A DNA stretch of 41,137 nt from Bacteroidales bacterium (GTDB taxonomy: Bacteria > Bacteroidota > Bacteroidia > Bacteroidales > VadinHA17). Positions within the stretch are counted from its first letter, which is position 1. The number at the start of each line of letters is the position of its first letter. The DNA is taken from the NCBI GenBank assembly GCA_021163295.1, contig JAGGXD010000192.1:1-41137 (forward strand), read 5' to 3'. Made by a program: the position numbers and the translations under genes. Below the pieces are notes generated by a model. The model was not told the origin of the DNA and ran no database searches. It was given only the letters and a program-made list of their open reading frames with translations. Positions 38,201 through 41,137 of the stretch are shown here, in pieces.

Positions 38201-38484
38201 AAATTGTTTCTTATCACTTTTGCCTCCCTGGTAATTTGCTCAGGTGGCAAATCAATCTCCTTTATTAATATATCTGTTGCCGGTGAAAGTTCATTATTTG
38301 CAAGATTATTCAACTCCAGGATTATCCTTGCTTTCATCTCAGCAGTAGCTTTATTTGTAAATGTTACAGCAAGAATGTGTCGGTACTCATATCTTGATTT
38401 GAAAAGTAATTTTATATACTCAACAGCCAGGGTAAAAGTTTTCCCTGACCCCGCCGAAGCACTATATACTGTTAGTTTTGACAT
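35206..38484 (-). CDS. AddA-like UvrD-type helicase/nuclease
   Basis: The product has 1,092 residues from the ATG at 38484, which starts eight residues before the Walker A; an upstream in-frame extension of 44 codons runs through repeat-like sequence and is rejected. Superfamily 1 helicase motifs occur in order: SASAGSGKTFTL (Walker A, about 8-19), YFMIDEFQDTS (Walker B), VVGDIKQSIYRWR, VLTLHKAKGLQF and LLYVAFTRAMD. The C-terminus carries a RecB-type nuclease with RPDRVIYNDEKTVVIDYKFG and the following Q-x3-Y (QIRQYMNYL). It should unwind and resect double-strand breaks with the AddB-like partner. Divergent from the aldo/keto reductase gene. Confidence 0.92.
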   Translation of the reverse strand: MSKLTVYSASAGSGKTFTLAVEYIKLLFKSRYEYRHILAVTFTNKATAEMKARIILELNNLANNELSPATDILIKEIDLPPEQITREAKVIRNNLLHDYSRFSVGTIDNFFQRILTSFARETGLQFGFNLELDNRRILEQAVDNLIDNLDGKSELTDWLIRFAENRVEEGRNWNFRDSLINLGKEIFAENYRDIDDKFQPDGSDSFLKKLNEYQKELYKIIRIFENTLEKYGNEGLKIIKEHSLETGDFKYGNSSVLRYFQYLVEKNRERLTPRKTDLKAVDNQDGWVNKSSEKRNEIIAAVNGGLNEVLKRAIEYYNKNFREYFTAVSINKNLFSFGILADIEQQIREVTHDENLFLLSDVPGFLNKIISGNEAPFIYEKTGNYFKYFMIDEFQDTSTLQWENFKPLIINSISEGYENIVVGDIKQSIYRWRNSDWNILASLIAGDQNVFDVVKKSLKENWRSKRNIVDFNNRLFEAAKKLLDNLFVSGLGEISERDQGIKGVSIDTPVSGVFSDHIQELPDGKAREGGYVEISFIDSGKENWESKVLEKLPGLVNDLLNSGLRPGDIAILVRKKDQAVKVMENLLGYMNKNNEHRKKYNLISDDSLFIRNSEAVQFLLGMLRYFLNPNDDINRGWILYYLNRKDKTNRKDVSEISELFNKNDRDAMLISLFPAEFKENLNDLKNLPLFELTENLIRIFKLNTIEDEIPFIQAFQDLVIEYSKTEFSGIMQFMEWWEQTGTGKSIQLSENPDAVRVLTLHKAKGLQFRSVIIPFCNWKIDHEISPMIWCEPQTAPFNKLDRVPVKYAKDLALTEFDQDYFREKFYTFIDNLNLLYVAFTRAMDSLFVMCPLPAKSGGITNTGHLVRKAINYCTEVSNTEVKNQGIDFLKFQDTEKETFQLGVNEISEDVPVEIGLGVMTERTYPSNKYSAKLRFNLQSDDYFEPAAMGERSKVNYGKIMHEIFENITTLEDIEFSLKKLVYAGKISNGETDVISNNIFKKLKNEQVRDWFSDKWKVKTEADILLKDGKIKRPDRVIYNDEKTVVIDYKFGAVKEQKHRSQIRQYMNYLLEMGYKHTEGYLWYVEMEEIVKV

Positions 38485-38535
38485 AAAGCAAAGAAACAAA
38501 ACAATAAAAATTAAAAGTACGAAAATATTCCATTC

Positions 38536-38560
38536 TTCCCCTCTATTCCATTCCTCCACT
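38536..38560. repeat. short ctattccct-family repeat upstream of the AddA-like gene
   Basis: A pyrimidine-rich run with two to three diverged 9-bp units (cccctctattccattcctcc) sits in the divergent gap, in the same orientation as the other members of this family. Confidence 0.5.
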
Positions 38561-38635
38561 AATTGCATAGTAGCTTTAAAATTCCTACTTTTATTTTTTG
38601 CTTGAAATTGATACAATACTTAAACAATTCTTATT

Positions 38636-39631
38636 ATGAATATTTACAAACCATTAGCAAATCGTTATGATGCAATAAAATATAAACGATGTGGAAACAG
38701 CGGCATACTGCTACCACTGGTTTCATTAGGATTATGGCATAATTTTGGAGATGTTGATTTATTTGAAAACTCAAAGGAGATCCTTTTCAGGGCTTTCGAT
38801 CTGGGTATAACACATTTCGACCTGGCTAATAATTATGGTCCTCCACCAGGATCGGCTGAAGAGAACTTTGGTAAAATTTTGAAAAAACATTTTTCGTCTT
38901 ATCGTGATGAACTTATTATTTCATCAAAAGCAGGGTATTATATGTGGCCGGGGCCCTATGGTGAATGGGGTTCGAAGAAATATCTTATCGCTAGTCTCGA
39001 TCAAAGTCTGCAACGAATGGGATTAGATTATGTTGATATATTTTATTCGCACAGACCTGATCCGGATACTCCGCTGGAAGAGACAATGGGAGCTCTTGCA
39101 CAGATAGTCAGGCAGGGAAAAGCCCTTTATGTTGGTTTATCCAACTATGACGCTGAGACAACGAGGCAGGCTGTTAAAATCCTGGACTCACTCAACACTC
39201 CCTGCCTTATCCACCAACCACGATACTCAATGCTTGACAGATGGGTTGAAGATTCATTGCTTGATGTCCTGGAAGAAAAAGGAATTGGGTGCATTTGCTT
39301 CTCCCCGTTAGCACAAGGCCTGCTTACTGATAAATATATTAAGGACATACCCGAAAATTCACGTGCAGCAAAACCACATGGGTTCCTTCAAAAAACCACA
39401 ATCACCCCTGAACTACGGAAGAAAATTATTAAACTTAATACTGTGGCTATTCGCAGAGGACAATCACTTGCTCAAATGGCCCTGGCATGGATACTAAAAG
39501 ATGACAGGATAACATCTGTACTTATTGGAGCCAGTAGTGTTGATCAACTTGAAGATTCTCTTAAGTGTTTAAATAATACTACTTTTGCAAGCGAAGAGCT
39601 GGATAATATTGAAAAAATACTTGCGGTATAG
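38636..39631 (+). CDS. aldo/keto reductase, YghZ / L-glyceraldehyde 3-phosphate reductase type
   Basis: This 331-residue cytoplasmic NADPH-dependent reductase has a TIM-barrel fold. The catalytic tetrad is visible: Asp62 in HFDLANNYG, Tyr67, Lys98 in IISSKAGY and His139 in YSHRPDPD. The insertion WPGPYGEWGSKKYL after the lysine and the NNYGPPPGSAE loop are typical of the YghZ group, which includes the E. coli enzyme that reduces L-glyceraldehyde 3-phosphate and methylglyoxal. The subgroup assignment is by motif only. It ends 6 bases before mnmA and is probably cotranscribed with it. Confidence 0.93.
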   Translation: MNIYKPLANRYDAIKYKRCGNSGILLPLVSLGLWHNFGDVDLFENSKEILFRAFDLGITHFDLANNYGPPPGSAEENFGKILKKHFSSYRDELIISSKAGYYMWPGPYGEWGSKKYLIASLDQSLQRMGLDYVDIFYSHRPDPDTPLEETMGALAQIVRQGKALYVGLSNYDAETTRQAVKILDSLNTPCLIHQPRYSMLDRWVEDSLLDVLEEKGIGCICFSPLAQGLLTDKYIKDIPENSRAAKPHGFLQKTTITPELRKKIIKLNTVAIRRGQSLAQMALAWILKDDRITSVLIGASSVDQLEDSLKCLNNTTFASEELDNIEKILAV

Positions 39632-39637
39632 AGAATT

Positions 39638-40804
39638 ATGAAAAAAATATTTATCGGGTTGTCCGGAGGTGTTGATTCCAGTGTTGCAGCATATCTTTTG
39701 AAAAAGCAGGGATATGATGTGGAAGCATTATTCATGAAAAACTGGCATGATACAACAGGCGTGCTTAAAGGTGATTGTCCATGGGATAATGATATGATGT
39801 TTGCTGAAATGGTTGCTAACAAACTTGATATACCATTTCACCATGTTGATTTAAGCAAAGAATACCGTAAACGTGTAGTTGATTATATGTTCAATGAATA
39901 CAAAGAAGGTCGAACTCCAAATCCTGATGTACTGTGTAACAGAGAGATAAAATTTGATCTTTTTGTCAGGGAAGCGCGAAAACTTGGCGGAGAAATGGTA
40001 GCCACAGGTCATTATTGCCGTAAAGATGAAATCAAATCAGACAATAAAACGATATACAGATTACTTGCCGGTGTTGATAAAAACAAAGACCAGAGCTATT
40101 TTTTATGCCAGATATCCCAGAAACAATTGGCATCTGCCCTTTTTCCCCTTGGAGATATTACAAAGCCTGATGTAAGGAAAATTGCTCTGGATCTTGGTCT
40201 GGCAACTGCACAACGCAAAGATTCTCAGGGTATATGTTTTGTTGGAAAAGTTGACCTTCCCCTGTTTCTTCAACAACAACTTGCTTCCATAAAAGGAGAC
40301 ATTATTGAAATTCCATTGGGTTATTACGACAGTATTATCAAATCCGATTCTCTTGAAGATATTACTAAAGATTATTTATACCAACCACATGACGGCATAA
40401 AGATAGGGGAACATAACGGCGCACATTTTTTTACTATCGGACAAAGAAAAGGGTTGAATATTGGTGGTAAAGCCGAACCGATCTTTGTTATTGATAATGA
40501 CACAATTACAAATACTATTTATACCGGAATGGGGAAAAATCACCCCGGACTCTTCCGCAGGGGATTATTTATTAAACCTGACGAAATACACTGGCTTAGA
40601 AACGACCTTGATATGAAACCTGGCACAAAAAGGGAAATGCTGGTTAGAATTCGTTACCGCCAACCTTTGCAGGAAGCAACTCTTCATATGAAAAAGGAAG
40701 GTATGTATATTGTATTCGAAAAACCTCAAAGAGGAATAGCCCGTGGACAATTTGCTGCATGGTATGATAAAGAAGAATTACTTGGATCTGGTGTGATCTC
40801 TTGA
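39638..40804 (+). CDS. mnmA: tRNA-specific 2-thiouridylase MnmA
   Basis: This 388-residue cytoplasmic enzyme makes the 2-thio group of U34 in tRNAs for Lys, Glu and Gln, using ATP and a relayed sulfur. The PP-loop SGGVDSS is at 9-15, and the two catalytic cysteines are Cys100 in NPDVLCNREIKF and Cys200 in DSQGICFVG. Conserved ATGHY and KDQSYFL segments and the C-terminal beta domains are present. The gap to the aldo/keto reductase gene is only 6 bases. A hairpin overlaps its stop codon and probably terminates the pair. Confidence 0.97.
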   Translation: MKKIFIGLSGGVDSSVAAYLLKKQGYDVEALFMKNWHDTTGVLKGDCPWDNDMMFAEMVANKLDIPFHHVDLSKEYRKRVVDYMFNEYKEGRTPNPDVLCNREIKFDLFVREARKLGGEMVATGHYCRKDEIKSDNKTIYRLLAGVDKNKDQSYFLCQISQKQLASALFPLGDITKPDVRKIALDLGLATAQRKDSQGICFVGKVDLPLFLQQQLASIKGDIIEIPLGYYDSIIKSDSLEDITKDYLYQPHDGIKIGEHNGAHFFTIGQRKGLNIGGKAEPIFVIDNDTITNTIYTGMGKNHPGLFRRGLFIKPDEIHWLRNDLDMKPGTKREMLVRIRYRQPLQEATLHMKKEGMYIVFEKPQRGIARGQFAAWYDKEELLGSGVIS

Positions 40805-40821
40805 TTAAATAAAGAGATCAC
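40793..40821 (+). terminator. terminator overlapping the mnmA stop codon
   Basis: gtgatctctt (40793-40802) and aagagatcac (40812-40821) form a perfect 10-bp stem. A T-rich stretch including a run of seven T follows on the plus strand. The hairpin also overlaps the 3' end of the convergent HAD gene. Confidence 0.7.
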
Positions 40822-41137
40822 CATATTTTCATTTTTTTATTAAACCTGTTAATTGCTTCACACAAACCGGTTTCTTCATTAGCCCCAACAACCTCATACA
40901 TCTCGCATAGTTCATCCGCTGAATTGGATACAATGAAACTGTTTTCTGTCCAGTCAAGCATGGTAATATCATTATAATCATTACCTACAGCCATAATATC
41001 AGGTAAAGAGATATTAAGTTTATTTGCAAGGAACAAAGAACCTGATCCTTTCGATATTCCCCGTGGAAATATTTCGGTCCATATAGATTTGCCATCTAAA
41101 GGGGAAGTGGTCCTTTCCACATGATAGCCGGGAAACA
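40818..41137 (-). CDS. HAD superfamily phosphatase (Cof-like), 5' part outside the window
   Basis: Only the last 106 codons lie in the window; the frame stays open to the edge (FPGYHVERTTSP precedes the first possible internal start), so the N-terminus with the first catalytic Asp is missing. The visible part has the HAD-IIB / Cof signature: a conserved Lys in GISKGSGSLFLANKL, then GNDYNDITML, the metal-binding motif IV. A typical C-terminal helix follows (ADELCEMYEVVGANEETG). Such enzymes dephosphorylate sugar phosphates or cofactors such as flavin nucleotides. The substrate cannot be told from this fragment. Convergent with mnmA. Confidence 0.85.
   Translation of the reverse strand, partial: FPGYHVERTTSPLDGKSIWTEIFPRGISKGSGSLFLANKLNISLPDIMAVGNDYNDITMLDWTENSFIVSNSADELCEMYEVVGANEETGLCEAINRFNKKMKIW

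Noticed and set aside
35206-38616. Longer AddA-like protein starting at 38616
   Set aside because: The extra 44 codons cross a ctattccct-type repeat and have no match to the helicase N-terminus, which normally begins just before the Walker A, as at 38484.

Overview
The window is a stretch of chromosome from a member of the Bacteroidota, most likely the order Bacteroidales or Marinilabiliales. The evidence is a protease with a type IX secretion (T9SS) C-terminal sorting domain, Bacteroidota-style recF/DUF721 and pyrG/yidC neighbourhoods, an AddA/AddB-type repair pair, AT-rich DNA, almost no Shine-Dalgarno sites, and several TTTG ... TAnnTTTG promoters. I see no rRNA or tRNA gene, CRISPR array, transposase, phage or plasmid gene. 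Most of the window is core genome with some unusual members.

Layout. Positions 1-3460 hold an accessory two-gene unit: a lipoprotein, then a secreted trypsin-like T9SS protease. The protease signal peptide is interrupted by a TATC tetranucleotide repeat whose copy number here puts the start codon out of frame. A strong terminator closes the unit. Positions 3459-7607 hold a structured intergenic element, ndk, a DUF721 (DciA-like) gene, recF, a TPR membrane protein and an exported dipeptide epimerase. Positions 7761-14429 are one 2,222-residue gene that combines an aminotransferase-type PLP domain with an HPr-kinase/PEPCK-like P-loop domain. Positions 14454-19862 are an envelope block: ridA, lptD, and divergently an amidase plus an MlaD/MCE protein. 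Positions 20258-25598 hold dnaA, yidC (with a TPR-like insert) and pyrG. Positions 25641-29224 hold a DUF349 protein, a small heat-shock protein and trmD. Positions 29216-38484 are a minus-strand block: a potassium-channel-like protein carrying eighteen perfect 12-residue repeats, an AddB-like nuclease, a YhcC-type radical SAM protein and an AddA-like helicase/nuclease. Positions 38636-41137 hold an aldo/keto reductase, mnmA and a HAD phosphatase cut by the window edge.

How the genes work together. recF and the AddA/AddB pair serve DNA repair. dnaA and DUF721 serve replication initiation or helicase loading. lptD, the MCE protein, the amidase and yidC serve envelope building. ndk and pyrG serve nucleotide supply. 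trmD and mnmA modify tRNA. The first unit looks like a phase-variable secreted proteolytic activity beside a lipoprotein that may be an inhibitor-type beta-sandwich.

A second layer is a set of short tandem repeats of 4, 7, 8, 9 and 16 bp in many intergenic gaps. One family is a 9-bp unit of the type ctattccct. It recurs at five or more sites in the same orientation, and at one site it forms the 3' end of recF. The strongest leads are the TATC switch, the giant PLP/P-loop protein, the 12-residue-repeat channel and the dispersed 9-bp family.
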